Notes: generated by a model from the letters alone, not told the origin. A DNA stretch of 64,000 bases from Paraburkholderia oxyphila NBRC 105797 (GCF_000685075.1 NZ_BAYD01000029.1:40675-104674); one strand, 5' to 3'. Positions 25,609 through 35,082 are shown, counted from the stretch's first letter. Made by a program: numbers and translations.

Positions 25609-27465
25609 ATGCCGATTCACAATGCCGACATCGCCGAGGTCTTCGGCGATGTCGCCGATCTGCTCGAAATCCAGGGTGGCAACCCCTTCCGGGTGCGTGC
25701 TTACCGCAACGCCGCGCGCTCGGTGGGCGAGTACGGGCAGAACCTGCGGACGATGGTGGCGCAAGGCGCCGACCTCAAGGCGATCCCCGCGATCGGCGAC
25801 GACCTCGCGCTCAAGATCCGGGAGATCGTCACCACCGGCTCATGCGCGCTGCTGGCGAGCCTGCGCGCCCAGGTACCGTCAGCGATCACAGCGTTGCTGC
25901 GCGTTCCGGGGCTCGGGCCAAAACGCGTGCGCACGCTGTACGAGCTGCTGCGCGTGCAATCGCTGGAAGATCTGCAGCGCGCCGCCGCCGCAGGGCGCGT
26001 GCGCAAGTTGCCTGGATTCGGCACGCGGACCGAGGCGCATCTCCTTGCGAACCTCGCGGCGCGCCTGGACAAATCGCGCCGCTTTCTGTTCGTCGAGGCG
26101 CGCCAGCGCGCAGAGCCGCTGCTCGCCTGGCTCGCCGCGTCGCCCGGAGTGGCGCGCGTCGAGGTGGCAGGCAGCCTGCGCAGGCTGCTCGACACCGTCG
26201 GCGACATCGACATCCTCGCCACCGCGCGCGAACCGTCCGCGGTCACGCGCCGGTTCGTCGGCTACGAAGACGTCGTCGAGGCGCTCGCGCAAGGCCCGAC
26301 CCGTGCGAGCGTCGTGCTTCGTGGCGGTCTGCAGGTCGACCTGCGCGTCGTGGAACCCGAGAGCCTGGGCGCGGCGCTCGTCTACTTCACCGGTTCGAAG
26401 GCGCACAACGTGGCGTTACGCCGGCTGGGCCAGGAGCATGGCCTCAAGATCAACGAATATGGCGTCTTTCGCTCGGACACCCGCATTGCCGGCGAAACCG
26501 AGGAATCCGTTTATGCGAGCGTGGGCCTGCGCTGGATCCCCCCGGAGCTGCGCGAAGATCAGGGAGAGATCGACGCTGCGCGCGGCGCCGCGCTGCCGGC
26601 ATTGATCGCGCGCGACGATCTGCGCGGAGATCTGCACGCCCATACCGTGGCCAGCGACGGGCGCGCGTCGCTGTTCGACATGGCGCACGCGGCCCGCGAG
26701 CGCGGCCTCTCGTACCTCGCCATCACGGACCACTCGAAGCGCCTCGCGATGGCGCACGGGCTCGACGCCGCCAGGCTCGCCGCGCAGATCGACCTCAACG
26801 CGCAGCTCACTGGGATCACGCTGCTCAAGGGCATCGAGGTCGACATCCTCGAGGACGGCGGGCTCGATCTCCCCGATGCCATCCTGGCGCGGCTCGATCT
26901 CGTGGTTGGCGCGATTCACAGCCATTTCGACCTGCCGCGCGAGCGCCAGACCGCGCGGATACTGCGTGCGATGGACCACCCTTGCTTTAGCCTGCTCGCG
27001 CACCCGAGCGGCCGCCTGATCGAGAGTCGCGAACCGTGCGATTTCGACATGTTGCGCGTGGTGCGCAAGGCGAAGGAGCGCGGCTGCTTTCTCGAACTCA
27101 ATGCCCAGCCCGAACGTCTCGACCTGATCGATACGGCCTGCCGCATGGCGAAGGATCACGGCGTGCTGGTCTCGATCGATTCCGACGCGCACAGCGTGGC
27201 GGAGCTCGACAATCTGCGTTACGGCGTGAATCAGGCCCGCCGCGGGTGGCTGGGGAAAGCAGACGTGCTGAACACACGCTCGCTCGCGAAGCTGCGAGCG
27301 CTGCTTGCGCGCACGATGCGCACGCCCACGCGCGAAACTTCGGAAAGCCAGTGGCCGGGCTCAAACGAGCCGTGCGGCACGCGCGTCCAGCAGCAGCCTG
27401 CAGCGTTGCAAATACGCGCGGCGCTGGGCCGGACGCGATATACACGCCTGGAGTCCTCACAATGA
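25609..27465 (+). CDS. polX: Family X DNA polymerase with PHP domain
   Basis: 618-residue PolX, a repair polymerase for short gaps with a PHP nuclease domain. Domains: N-terminal helix-hairpin-helix region (about 1-150, including VPGLGPKR), nucleotidyltransferase palm with metal-binding Asp residues in VGDIDIL (about 200), thumb with KINEYGVF, then the PHP domain from about 340 (DLHAHTVASDG, AITDHSK, GAIHSHFD, AHPSGR, IDSDAHS) with intact metal ligands. The last 50 residues are an unusual low-complexity tail. Its stop overlaps the ATG of the PRPP-synthetase remnant. Confidence 0.92.
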   Translation: MPIHNADIAEVFGDVADLLEIQGGNPFRVRAYRNAARSVGEYGQNLRTMVAQGADLKAIPAIGDDLALKIREIVTTGSCALLASLRAQVPSAITALLRVPGLGPKRVRTLYELLRVQSLEDLQRAAAAGRVRKLPGFGTRTEAHLLANLAARLDKSRRFLFVEARQRAEPLLAWLAASPGVARVEVAGSLRRLLDTVGDIDILATAREPSAVTRRFVGYEDVVEALAQGPTRASVVLRGGLQVDLRVVEPESLGAALVYFTGSKAHNVALRRLGQEHGLKINEYGVFRSDTRIAGETEESVYASVGLRWIPPELREDQGEIDAARGAALPALIARDDLRGDLHAHTVASDGRASLFDMAHAARERGLSYLAITDHSKRLAMAHGLDAARLAAQIDLNAQLTGITLLKGIEVDILEDGGLDLPDAILARLDLVVGAIHSHFDLPRERQTARILRAMDHPCFSLLAHPSGRLIESREPCDFDMLRVVRKAKERGCFLELNAQPERLDLIDTACRMAKDHGVLVSIDSDAHSVAELDNLRYGVNQARRGWLGKADVLNTRSLAKLRALLARTMRTPTRETSESQWPGSNEPCGTRVQQQPAALQIRAALGRTRYTRLESSQ

Positions 27466-27753
27466 ACACCACGCCGCTACTCTTCTCTCCCCCGGCCTCG
27501 CATGCGTTCGCGCAGCGCGTGGCCCTGCGCGAAACGGCGCTCTGCTGCGGTGCATGCGGCCGTGCCCCCCGGCCTGTTCCTCGGTGACGCGTGCGAGAAA
27601 CTCGGCGGCGGCGCGCTGGCCAGTGTGGTCGTGACCGACAGCGTCGCGCCTTGGCGTGTGCCGGACGGGCCGTTGCCGGAGCGGCTCACCGTGCTCGACG
27701 GCGCGCCGCTTTTTGCCGAGGCCATCTTCCGTATACATGCGTACACCCTTTAG
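27462..27753 (+). pseudogene. Ribose-phosphate pyrophosphokinase remnant with the middle deleted
   Basis: Two pieces of a PRPP synthetase joined out of frame. The start frame at 27462 gives the N-terminal strand of the enzyme (MNTTPLLFSPPASHAFAQRV) and stops within about 41 codons. A second frame (to 27753) gives the C-terminal third, recognisable by VVVTDSVAP, PERLTVLDGAPLFAEAIFRIH. About 200 residues between them, including the flexible loop and PRPP site, are missing, so it cannot be active. It begins inside the polX stop and precedes phaZ. The break point is about 27525-27560. Confidence 0.8.
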
Positions 27754-27839
27754 GACCGGCCCGCGCGAACGCGGTGCCGATTTTCACACGCCGCGCCGGC
27801 GGCAAACACCGCACCATGGTGCGCACCGTCGAGGTGAAC

Positions 27840-29132
27840 ATGTGGTATGCCCTGGTCGAACAACAGCGTCAATGGCTGCGCGCATGGCGCGCGGCGGCGC
27901 GGTATGCGTGGCCCGTACCTGCGCTGGCACGCGCCGCGGCGGCCTGCTACGCCGATCTGTACGAGCCCCTGCTCGGCCTCGAGGCCGAGCCGCCGCCGTT
28001 CGCGATCGGAACGATCGCGCTCGATGGGCGCCGCTGCAAAGTCGTGGAACGCGTGGTCGCGCATACGCCGTTCTGCGACCTGCGCAGCTTCACTCGCCCC
28101 AACGCCACGCGCGCTGTGTTGCTGTGCACGCCGCTTGCCGGCCATGCGGCCGTGATGATGCGCGAGACGGTCGAGGCACTGCTCGCCGACGGCGACGTCT
28201 ATCTCACGGACTGGATCAACGCGCGCGACGTGCCGCTCGACGCGGGGCGCTTTGGCCTCGACGAATATGTGGCGATGCTCGACGGCTTCATCGACTCGCT
28301 CGCACAGGAGGGCCGGCCGCTGCACGTCGTGGCTATCTGCCAGTCCACGTTTCCCGCGCTCGGGGCGCTCGCGCTGCGCGCGCAACGTGGATCTGCGCCG
28401 CCCGCCAGCATCACGCTGATCGGCGGCCCGCTCGATGCACGCGTCAATCCGAGCACGCTCGGTCTCGCCGCCGCAACGCATTCGCTCGACTGGTGCCGCC
28501 GCCATCTGATCGACACCGTGCCCAACGGCTTCGCGGGGCATGGTCGGCTCGTGTTTGCGACCTGGCTCCAGCAGGCCGAGATCGCGATCGTCTACCCGCA
28601 TCGCTACGTCTCGCTGATCGAGCGCTACGCGCAAGCGAGTTCGCGCGGCGACGCCCGCGCGCTTGCCGCCGCGCGCCGCGCATTGCTCGAGTACACCGCG
28701 CTGCTCGATATGCCGGCCGAATACTTCCTCGACACCGTCGATATCGTGTTCCAGCGCGCCCTGCTCGCGAACGGCACATGGTGCGTAGGGGCATTGAGCG
28801 GAGCAAGCGGCAGCGGCACACTCGTCGAGCCGGCTGCCCTGCGCGACACCGTGCTGCTGACCGTGGAGGGCGCGCGCGATGCCGTCACCGGCGCCGGACA
28901 GACGCATGCGGCTCACGCGATGTGCAGCAGCATCGCGGCGAACGGACGGCGACGCCTCGACGTGGACGACTGCGACCATTACGGCCTGTTCACAGGCGAG
29001 CGCTGGCGCGACGACGTGCATCACGTGCTGCAGGCAACTTTCGCCCTGGGCGAAGCTAGCCGCACGAGCCAAGCCACGGCGGACACAACCGTTCCACCGT
29101 GCGTTCGCTGTACGCAGGCCCCGTTGATCTGA
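27840..29132 (+). CDS. phaZ: Intracellular polyhydroxybutyrate depolymerase
   Basis: 430-residue intracellular PHB depolymerase that breaks down storage granules to hydroxybutyrate units. The N-terminus MWYALVEQQRQWL is typical of the family, and the nucleophile is Cys167 in HVVAICQST, as in Cupriavidus PhaZ1 where a Cys replaces the lipase-box Ser. Later landmarks are WINARDVPL, TLIGGPLDARVNP and EYFLDTVDIVFQ. The ATG at 27840 has GAGG just upstream; 27816 is an in-frame alternative. The last codons overlap an FNR box serving ackA. PhaZ with AckA downstream suggests mobilising PHB for energy without oxygen. Confidence 0.88.
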   Translation: MWYALVEQQRQWLRAWRAAARYAWPVPALARAAAACYADLYEPLLGLEAEPPPFAIGTIALDGRRCKVVERVVAHTPFCDLRSFTRPNATRAVLLCTPLAGHAAVMMRETVEALLADGDVYLTDWINARDVPLDAGRFGLDEYVAMLDGFIDSLAQEGRPLHVVAICQSTFPALGALALRAQRGSAPPASITLIGGPLDARVNPSTLGLAAATHSLDWCRRHLIDTVPNGFAGHGRLVFATWLQQAEIAIVYPHRYVSLIERYAQASSRGDARALAAARRALLEYTALLDMPAEYFLDTVDIVFQRALLANGTWCVGALSGASGSGTLVEPAALRDTVLLTVEGARDAVTGAGQTHAAHAMCSSIAANGRRRLDVDDCDHYGLFTGERWRDDVHHVLQATFALGEASRTSQATADTTVPPCVRCTQAPLI

Positions 29133-29137
29133 GTCAA
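29124..29137. promoter_or_regulatory. FNR-type box TTGATCTGAGTCAA
   Basis: Fully matching palindrome overlapping the last codons of phaZ and lying 110 bp upstream of ackA. TAGACT about 21 nt downstream is a possible -10. Confidence 0.75.
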
Positions 29138-29247
29138 GCGTGAGGGCGAGCCTCACCGTAGACTGCGTCGCACAGACTGTCGGAGCAGAGGCTGTTTCAC
29201 GTGCCAGCGCGCTCCGTCGCAATTCCGATGTCGCGCCAGGGGGACCG

Positions 29248-30456
29248 ATGCGTACGCTTGCACTGCTTGCTATCAACGCAGGTTCGTCGAGTGTCAAGTT
29301 CGCGGTGTTCGCCTGGCCGGCACACGGTGACCCCGAGCGACGGCCGCGGCACGAAGGCGAGGCTGTCGTCGCAGGCAATGGCGCCACGATCCGCTTCGAC
29401 GGTGCCCCCGCGCACAGTCTGCCGAGGGCTCCCGGCGACGATCCGTTTCGCGCGATTCTCCTGCACGTTGCACAGTGGGCGCGCGAACAGCTCCCGCATC
29501 TCGCGCTGGGCGGCGTCGCGCATCGCGTGGTACATGGCGGCGCGCAGTACGCGGCCCCGGTCGTCGTCGACGATGCCGTGCTCGGGGCCCTGCGCAGGCT
29601 CACGCCGCTTGCGCCCCTGCACCAGCCGCACAGCCTGGACGCAATCGATCTGTTCCGGAACCTGTTGCCAGGCGTCCCGCAGATCGCGGTGTTCGATACG
29701 GCGTTCCACCACACGCTGCCGCGCAGCGAGCAAATGCTGCCGCTGCCTCATGCGTGGTTCGACAAGGGCGTTCGCCGCTACGGCTTTCATGGATTGTCCT
29801 ACGCGTACTTGAGCGTCGCGCTCGACGAGGCGTTCGGCGCGCGCGCACAAGGCCGCGTGATCGCCGCGCACCTTGGCAGCGGCGCCAGCCTGTGCGCGCT
29901 GCGCGCGCTGCGCAGCGTCGCGACGACGATGGGGTTTTCCGCCCTCGACGGCTTGATGATGGGCACGCGCTGCGGCTCGCTCGATCCTGGCGCCGTGCTG
30001 CATCTGCTCGACGTCGAACACCTGTCCCACGCGGCGCTCGGCCAGATCCTCTACCACGAGTCGGGACTCAAGGGCGTGTCCGGTATCTCGTCGGATCCGC
30101 GCGAGTTGCTTGCGCGCGAGGCGAGCGGCGATGCCCAGGCGCGCGACGCGCTCGCGCTCTACGTACACCGGATCGTGCGCGAGACGGGGGCCTTGACGGC
30201 ATTGCTCGGCGGGCTCGACATGCTGGTTTTCACGGCCGGCATCGGAGAGCATTGCGCAGTGCTGCGTGAGCGGATCTGCGCCGCGCTTGGCTGGCTTGGC
30301 GTTGCGCTCGACCCCACCGCCAATGCCGCGCACGCACACGTCGTCTCCCACGCCTCGAGCACGGTCACGGTCGTCGTCGAACCGACCAACGAAGCGTGGA
30401 TCGCCGCGCGCGACGCGCGTCGGCTGCTGGGCGCCAGGCAGGAGGGCCTGGCCTGA
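29248..30456 (+). CDS. ackA: Acetate kinase
   Basis: 402-residue acetokinase, reversibly making ATP and acetate from acetyl phosphate in the cytoplasm. Motifs: INAGSSSVKFAVF at the start, AHRVVHGG, AVFDTAFHHTLP, YGFHGLSY, HLGSGASLCA and FTAGIGEH. The ATG at 29248 follows AGGGGGA. The usual partner phosphotransacetylase is not in the window, so acyl phosphate must come from a distant gene. It is the clearest substrate-level ATP source here and has its own FNR box. Confidence 0.93.
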   Translation: MRTLALLAINAGSSSVKFAVFAWPAHGDPERRPRHEGEAVVAGNGATIRFDGAPAHSLPRAPGDDPFRAILLHVAQWAREQLPHLALGGVAHRVVHGGAQYAAPVVVDDAVLGALRRLTPLAPLHQPHSLDAIDLFRNLLPGVPQIAVFDTAFHHTLPRSEQMLPLPHAWFDKGVRRYGFHGLSYAYLSVALDEAFGARAQGRVIAAHLGSGASLCALRALRSVATTMGFSALDGLMMGTRCGSLDPGAVLHLLDVEHLSHAALGQILYHESGLKGVSGISSDPRELLAREASGDAQARDALALYVHRIVRETGALTALLGGLDMLVFTAGIGEHCAVLRERICAALGWLGVALDPTANAAHAHVVSHASSTVTVVVEPTNEAWIAARDARRLLGARQEGLA

Positions 30457-30479
30457 GCGGTGCGGCACGCTGCTTCTCT

Positions 30480-30493
30480 TTGAGGCAGATCAA
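30480..30493. promoter_or_regulatory. FNR-type box TTGAGGCAGATCAA
   Basis: One mismatch. It lies 69 bp upstream of a truncated ABC ATPase gene, so the promoter may be kept although its gene has decayed, or may serve the lipocalin farther on. Confidence 0.6.
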
Positions 30494-30561
30494 TCGGCGC
30501 ACCGTGGCGCCTGCCAACATGCAAGCACCTTGTCCCTCACCGCCCAACACGCCAGGCCGCC

Positions 30562-30789
30562 ATGTCCACCCCTGTCATCGAAACACATGCCCTTTGCCGC
30601 CGCTTCGGCGAGGTCACGGCAGTGGATGGGCTGACGCTTTCGGTCGACGCGGGCGAAACTTTCGGGCTGCCTGGCCGCAACGGCGCCGGCAAGTCGACCG
30701 TCATCAAGATGCTCACGACGCTACTGCCGCCAAGCAGCGGCAGCGCGACGGTGTGCGGCTTCGACGTCGTGCGGACTCCGGCGGCATGA
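30562..30789 (+). pseudogene. ABC transporter ATP-binding stub
   Basis: 75-residue remnant of a DrrA-type ABC ATPase (normally about 300 residues). Only the N-terminal part remains: RRFGEVTAVDGL, a Walker A region GLPGRNGAGKST (Arg where Pro is usual) and TTLLPPSSG, then the frame stops after TPAA. No signature motif or Walker B follows, and no permease is nearby. It is preceded by an FNR box and followed by the lipocalin gene. It cannot be a working transporter subunit. Confidence 0.75.
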
Positions 30790-30855
30790 TCCGCGGGCTC
30801 GAACAAAATGCCAACGTACAGCGACTCACCCTGTGACCGGGACGTTGCGCGCCCG

Positions 30856-31512
30856 ATGCGCGCGTCGGGTCTGTTCATCCGCTGCGTCCTGGACTCCGTG
30901 GTCTTCGCCGCAGTCCTGCTTCTACTCGCCGCTTGCGCGACTCGGGACATCAACGCCCCATCGCCCGCAATGCGCTCCGAAGCACCGTCACCCCATGTGT
31001 TGCAGGCTGTTCCTGTCGACCTGACGCGTTACATGGGCCGCTGGTACACGATAGCAACGGTTCCCTATCTGAACGAGCGTGACTATGTCGGCAGCTACGC
31101 GGAGTGGGACCTGCGCACGGACGGCAGGATCGAAGACCGCTTCTTTGGCAGACGCGTCAGCTTCGATCGCCCGATCACCGGCGGCAAATTGGTCGCGAAG
31201 GTCGTGCCGGGCAGCGGCGGCGGAAAATGGCGAGTATTCGTGATCTGGCCGTTTGAAATGGTCGTCGTCACCGTCTACGTGGATCCCGATTACCGGTACA
31301 CGGTCCGTTGCCTCGAGGACGGCAGCCTGATCTGGATCCTGTCGCGCACGCCCGACATGAACGATGACGCCTATGCCGGCTTGCTACGCCGGCTGGCCGC
31401 GATGGGGATCCAGACCGGTCGTTTGCGCCGCGTGCCGCAACATCCGGAACAGATCGGCCTGCCGGGGTTCATGGCGCCCAGTGCGCCCAGTGCACCGAGG
31501 AGCGGGTCCTGA
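30856..31512 (+). CDS. Lipocalin-family outer-membrane lipoprotein (Blc-like)
   Basis: 218-residue bacterial lipocalin, expected to bind lipids at the inner face of the outer membrane and to act in membrane stress. A signal peptide with lipobox LAAC (near 30) gives an acylated Cys. The lipocalin signature YMGRWYTIATVP follows, then YVGSYAEWDL and the C-terminal ILSRTP motif. The ATG at 30856 gives a sensible signal peptide, although no strong ribosome site is seen; the ORF is open to 30808. The tail after about 200 is Pro/Ser-rich. Confidence 0.85.
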   Translation: MRASGLFIRCVLDSVVFAAVLLLLAACATRDINAPSPAMRSEAPSPHVLQAVPVDLTRYMGRWYTIATVPYLNERDYVGSYAEWDLRTDGRIEDRFFGRRVSFDRPITGGKLVAKVVPGSGGGKWRVFVIWPFEMVVVTVYVDPDYRYTVRCLEDGSLIWILSRTPDMNDDAYAGLLRRLAAMGIQTGRLRRVPQHPEQIGLPGFMAPSAPSAPRSGS

Positions 31513-31662
31513 GACGAGCGGCCGTGCTTGCCGAATGCGTGTATCTCAACCGATCGTCTATCGGGCCCAGGTTGTCGAGCATCTGTCGATGGGAAAAGCA
31601 CCTGCCGGTTCAGCCGGCGCACAGGTCCAAAGTACCGTCCCGAACGATGATGTACTTCGACG

Positions 31663-32160
31663 TCAGGTCGTTTCCCTCACACGTTCGCTAACAACTGGGT
31701 GACCCGGATTACGTCTCGCCTCACACGCCAGAATGACGGGGCACGTCGAGAAGCGCAGAAACCGCTCGGCCACGCTGCCGAGAATCGCGCGCCTTGCGCC
31801 GCGGTACCCGTGCGTCCCCATGACCACCAGATCGGGCTGGTAATGCGCCACGTATCGCTGCAGGCGTGCAGCCACGTCCTCGGTCATGCTTTGCGTCTTC
31901 ACAAGCTCAGAATCCGTATCGACGCCGGCGCCCGTGAGCACGCGTGCCGCCTCATCGAGCGACTCATGCCCCTGGCGGTTGAATGCCTCCTCCAGCTTGG
32001 CCATGTCGTAGTGGCACGTGTACGGGAACACCGGCGCCCAATCCAGCACATAGACATTACGCACGTGCGCATGCGTGAGCTGCGCGATCCGGACGGCCTC
32101 CTCCACCGCGCGCCTGGACGATTGACTTCCGTCCACCGCGACCAGAATCTTCTGATACAT
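31663..32160 (-). CDS. Universal stress protein (first of three)
   Basis: 165-residue UspA-fold protein with the ATP-binding type of motif: ILVAVDGSQSS at the start and GTHGYRGARRAILGSVAERF (G-2x-G-9x-GS) near 120-140. A GGAGG site precedes the ATG. Such proteins are induced in growth arrest and low oxygen and bind ATP. It diverges from the BI-1 gene across an FNR box, 96 bp away. Related copies are at 42592 and 58864. Confidence 0.92.
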   Translation of the reverse strand: MYQKILVAVDGSQSSRRAVEEAVRIAQLTHAHVRNVYVLDWAPVFPYTCHYDMAKLEEAFNRQGHESLDEAARVLTGAGVDTDSELVKTQSMTEDVAARLQRYVAHYQPDLVVMGTHGYRGARRAILGSVAERFLRFSTCPVILACEARRNPGHPVVSERVRETT

Positions 32161-32255
32161 CTTGCCCCTCCTCTGTGGCCGGCTTGCGCGCTACATCGCG
32201 CGGTGCCCGGGCCGGCTCGATGTATGAAGCGTAGGAAGGAGCCGATGCGAGACTC

Positions 32256-32269
32256 TTGATACATGTCAA
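32256..32269. promoter_or_regulatory. FNR-type box TTGATACATGTCAA
   Basis: Fully matching palindrome placed nearly symmetrically between divergent starts: 96 bp from the universal stress gene and 108 bp from the BI-1 gene. Confidence 0.78.
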
Positions 32270-32376
32270 TCGCAACAGCGTGGAAAGCAGCAAATCTGCG
32301 TGTGAAGGCCTTGGCGTTTCCAGCGGCGATTGCCCGCTGCGCCGAACCCGTCCCGCTCTTCTGGAGACAATTGAAC

Positions 32377-33096
32377 ATGGAAAACAATTTTACCGGCGGC
32401 TCCCGCCACGAAGCGGCGCAGCGCGGGTGGGAAGGCACCGACCCCAGCCTCAGACAGTACTTGCTGCGTGTCTACAACTACATGGCCGGGGGGCTCGTCC
32501 TCACGGGCGCCGTCGCTTACGTCGGCGCGACGAGCGGATTGTATGTGTCGATCGCCGCCACCCCCCTTTTCTGGATCGTGCTGCTCGCACCGCTCGCGCT
32601 CGTCATCTTGCTGAGCTTTCGCATCGAGCGCATCAGCCTCGGCGCGGCCCAGACCGGTTTCTGGGCCTATGCCGCGCTGGTTGGCTTGTCGCTCTCGGGC
32701 ATCTTCCTCGTGTACACGGGGGAAAGCATCGCGCGCGTGTTCCTCATCAGCGCGGCAACCTACGGCGCAACCAGCCTTTACGGCTACACGACACGGATCG
32801 ATCTCTCGCGCTTCGGTTCGTTCCTGTTCATGGGGCTCGTCGGCATCGTGATTGCCGGGCTCGTCAATCTCTTCCTCGCTTCTACGGCGTTGCAGTTCAC
32901 CGTCTCCGTGATCGGCGTGCTCGTGTTCACGGGCCTCACGGCATTCGATACGCAGCGCATCCGTGACATCTATAACGCTGGCGAAGACGAGGCGACTGCC
33001 GGCAAGAAGGCGATCATGGGCGCGCTTGCGCTCTATCTCGACTTTCTCAACCTCTTCCTGATGGTGTTGCGCTTGCTGGGCAACCGCCGCCGTTAG
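32377..33096 (+). CDS. Bax inhibitor-1/YccA family membrane protein
   Basis: 239-residue inner-membrane protein with about seven helices and the family motif AFDTQRIRDIY near residue 190. E. coli YccA of this family inhibits FtsH; the window also encodes an FtsH, so a functional link is possible but not shown. The ATG at 32377 lies after GGAG. It is followed 40 bp later by the Mla-type operon and may be co-transcribed with it. Confidence 0.9.
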   Translation: MENNFTGGSRHEAAQRGWEGTDPSLRQYLLRVYNYMAGGLVLTGAVAYVGATSGLYVSIAATPLFWIVLLAPLALVILLSFRIERISLGAAQTGFWAYAALVGLSLSGIFLVYTGESIARVFLISAATYGATSLYGYTTRIDLSRFGSFLFMGLVGIVIAGLVNLFLASTALQFTVSVIGVLVFTGLTAFDTQRIRDIYNAGEDEATAGKKAIMGALALYLDFLNLFLMVLRLLGNRRR

Positions 33097-33135
33097 GCCG
33101 GCCAGGCCGAACGGAATCGTCGGGGGCTGAGCCGC

Positions 33136-34275
33136 ATGTCCGATCCATCTCTTTCGTTTTCCCAACGAATCGACACGTCCGTGCCGGGGGTGTTGGCGAT
33201 CATCGGGGACTGGACACTGCCGCACTACGATACGCTGTGCGAGGCGAACGCGCGTCTGGCCGCGCCCGGCGCCATTGCCTCGCTCGACTTCTCGCGGCTC
33301 GCCGGACTCGACACGGCGGGCGCCGCGCTGCTCGCGCAGACGCTCGGCCCCGAGCGCCTGCGCAGCCTGTTGCGCAGCGCGTCCGGCCTCGCCCCCGACC
33401 GCCTCGCGCTGCTCGTCGCCGTTGCGCTCGCCGTGGGCGAGGCCGCGCAGCAGAGCGTCGAGCAGCGCGACAACGGCGCGCTCGAACTGCTCGAGCGCAT
33501 CGGCGGCGCGGTGCTCGGGCTGGCCGACCGCACGCTCATCCTGCTCGGCTTCGTCGGGCTCGTACTCGAATCGCTGGCCCGCGCCGCCTGGCGGCCCAGG
33601 CGCTGGCGCGTCACCTCGATCGTCGCCCAGCTCGAGCAGATCGCGCTCGACGCATTGCCCATCGTCGCGTTGCTGACCTTTATGGTGGGCGCCGTCATTG
33701 CCTTTCTCGGGGCGACGATGCTAGGCGATTTCGGCGCGCGGGTCTATACGATCGATCTCGTCGGCTTCTCGTTCCTGCGCGAGTTCGGCATTCTACTCGC
33801 GTCGATCCTGCTGGCCGGCCGCACGGCCAGCGCCTTCACGGCCCAGATCGGCTCGATGAAGGCCAACGAGGAAATCGACGCCATCCGCGCGCTGGGCCTG
33901 AATCCCGTCGAACTGCTGGTGTTGCCGCGCGTGTTCGCCATGATCCTCGCGCTGCCGATTCTCACCTTCGTCGCGATGGTGTCGGGCATGATCGGCGGTG
34001 CGCTGGTCTGCATGCTGCGTTTCGGCATTTCGCCGACGATGTTCGTGAACCGTCTGCGTCTGGACATTCCCGTGCAGCACTTTTTCATCGGCATGGGCAA
34101 GGCGCCGGTGTTCGCGTTCCTGATCGCGTGCATCGGCTGCCTCGAAGGACTGCGTGTGGAAGGCAGCGCGCAGTCGGTCGGCGAGCATACGACCTCGAGC
34201 GTCGTGCAATCGATCTTTGTCGTGATTCTGCTCGACGCCATCGCCGCCCTCTTTTTCATGGAGATGGGGTGGTGA
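33136..34275 (+). CDS. MlaE-type ABC permease with N-terminal STAS-like domain
   Basis: 379-residue inner-membrane permease of the MlaE/YrbE family, which moves phospholipids or other lipids between membranes. Residues about 15-75 resemble a STAS domain (SLDFSRLAGLDTAGAALL), a fusion known in this family. The membrane part follows from about 150 (MVGAVIAFLGA, REFGILLASILLAGRTASAFTA, cut here for length). Its stop overlaps the GTG of the ATPase gene. First gene of a four-gene operon. Confidence 0.9.
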   Translation: MSDPSLSFSQRIDTSVPGVLAIIGDWTLPHYDTLCEANARLAAPGAIASLDFSRLAGLDTAGAALLAQTLGPERLRSLLRSASGLAPDRLALLVAVALAVGEAAQQSVEQRDNGALELLERIGGAVLGLADRTLILLGFVGLVLESLARAAWRPRRWRVTSIVAQLEQIALDALPIVALLTFMVGAVIAFLGATMLGDFGARVYTIDLVGFSFLREFGILLASILLAGRTASAFTAQIGSMKANEEIDAIRALGLNPVELLVLPRVFAMILALPILTFVAMVSGMIGGALVCMLRFGISPTMFVNRLRLDIPVQHFFIGMGKAPVFAFLIACIGCLEGLRVEGSAQSVGEHTTSSVVQSIFVVILLDAIAALFFMEMGW

Positions 34276-35081
34276 GCGCCGGGAATGCAGGGGGAAGCGA
34301 CGAGCCGGTCGTCGAGGTGCGCAACCTCTCGAATCGCTTCGGCAAGCAGGTCGTGCACGAGCACCTGAGCCTCGAAGTCATGCGCGGCGAGATCCTGGGC
34401 GTGGTGGGCGGCTCAGGCAGCGGCAAGTCGGTGCTGCTGCGCTCGATCGCCGGGCTGCGCAAGTTCGACGCGGGCACGATCCGCGTGTTCGGCTCGAACC
34501 TCGCCGAGCTTGACCGGGAAGCGCGCATGCGCGCCGAAGAGCGCATGGGCATTCTGTTCCAGCGCGGAGCGCTATTCTCGTCGCTCAGCGTGCTCGACAA
34601 CGTGACGTTGCCGCTCGTCGAGCACACCGCGCTCGGTCGCAGCGCGGCCGAAAAGCTCGCCCGCGTCAAGCTCGCGCTGGTGGGCCTGCCGCCCGACGCG
34701 GTGAACAAGGCGCCCGCCTCGCTCTCCGGGGGCATGATCAAGCGCGTGGCGCTAGCCCGCGCGCTCGCGCTGGACCCGGAGATCCTTTTTCTCGACGAGC
34801 CGACCTCAGGGCTCGACCCGGTGAGCGCCTCCGCGTTCGATCAGCTGCTGCACACGCTGCGCGACGCGCTGGGGCTCACCGTCTTTCTCGTCACGCACGA
34901 CCTCGATACGCTCTGCGCGATCTGCGACCGCGTTGCCGTGCTCTCGCAACGGTGCGTGATCGCGGCAGGCCCTCTGCCCGACGTCGCGAATTGCGACGAT
35001 CCATGGATCGCACAATATTTTCACGGCCCGCGCGGCAGAGCCGCGCTCGCGGCGATGCCACAATTGCGCATGGGGGGCTGA
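34272..35081 (+). CDS. MlaF-type ABC transporter ATPase
   Basis: 269-residue ATPase of the lipid-transport operon. Walker A GGSGSGKS, Q-loop GILFQRGALFSSL (typical MlaF), signature LSGGMIKRVALARAL, Walker B EILFLDEPTSGLDP and switch His in VTHDL. The GTG start overlaps the permease stop by 4 bp. It would power the neighbouring permease. Confidence 0.93.
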   Translation: MSAGNAGGSDEPVVEVRNLSNRFGKQVVHEHLSLEVMRGEILGVVGGSGSGKSVLLRSIAGLRKFDAGTIRVFGSNLAELDREARMRAEERMGILFQRGALFSSLSVLDNVTLPLVEHTALGRSAAEKLARVKLALVGLPPDAVNKAPASLSGGMIKRVALARALALDPEILFLDEPTSGLDPVSASAFDQLLHTLRDALGLTVFLVTHDLDTLCAICDRVAVLSQRCVIAAGPLPDVANCDDPWIAQYFHGPRGRAALAAMPQLRMGG

Positions 35082-35082
35082 G

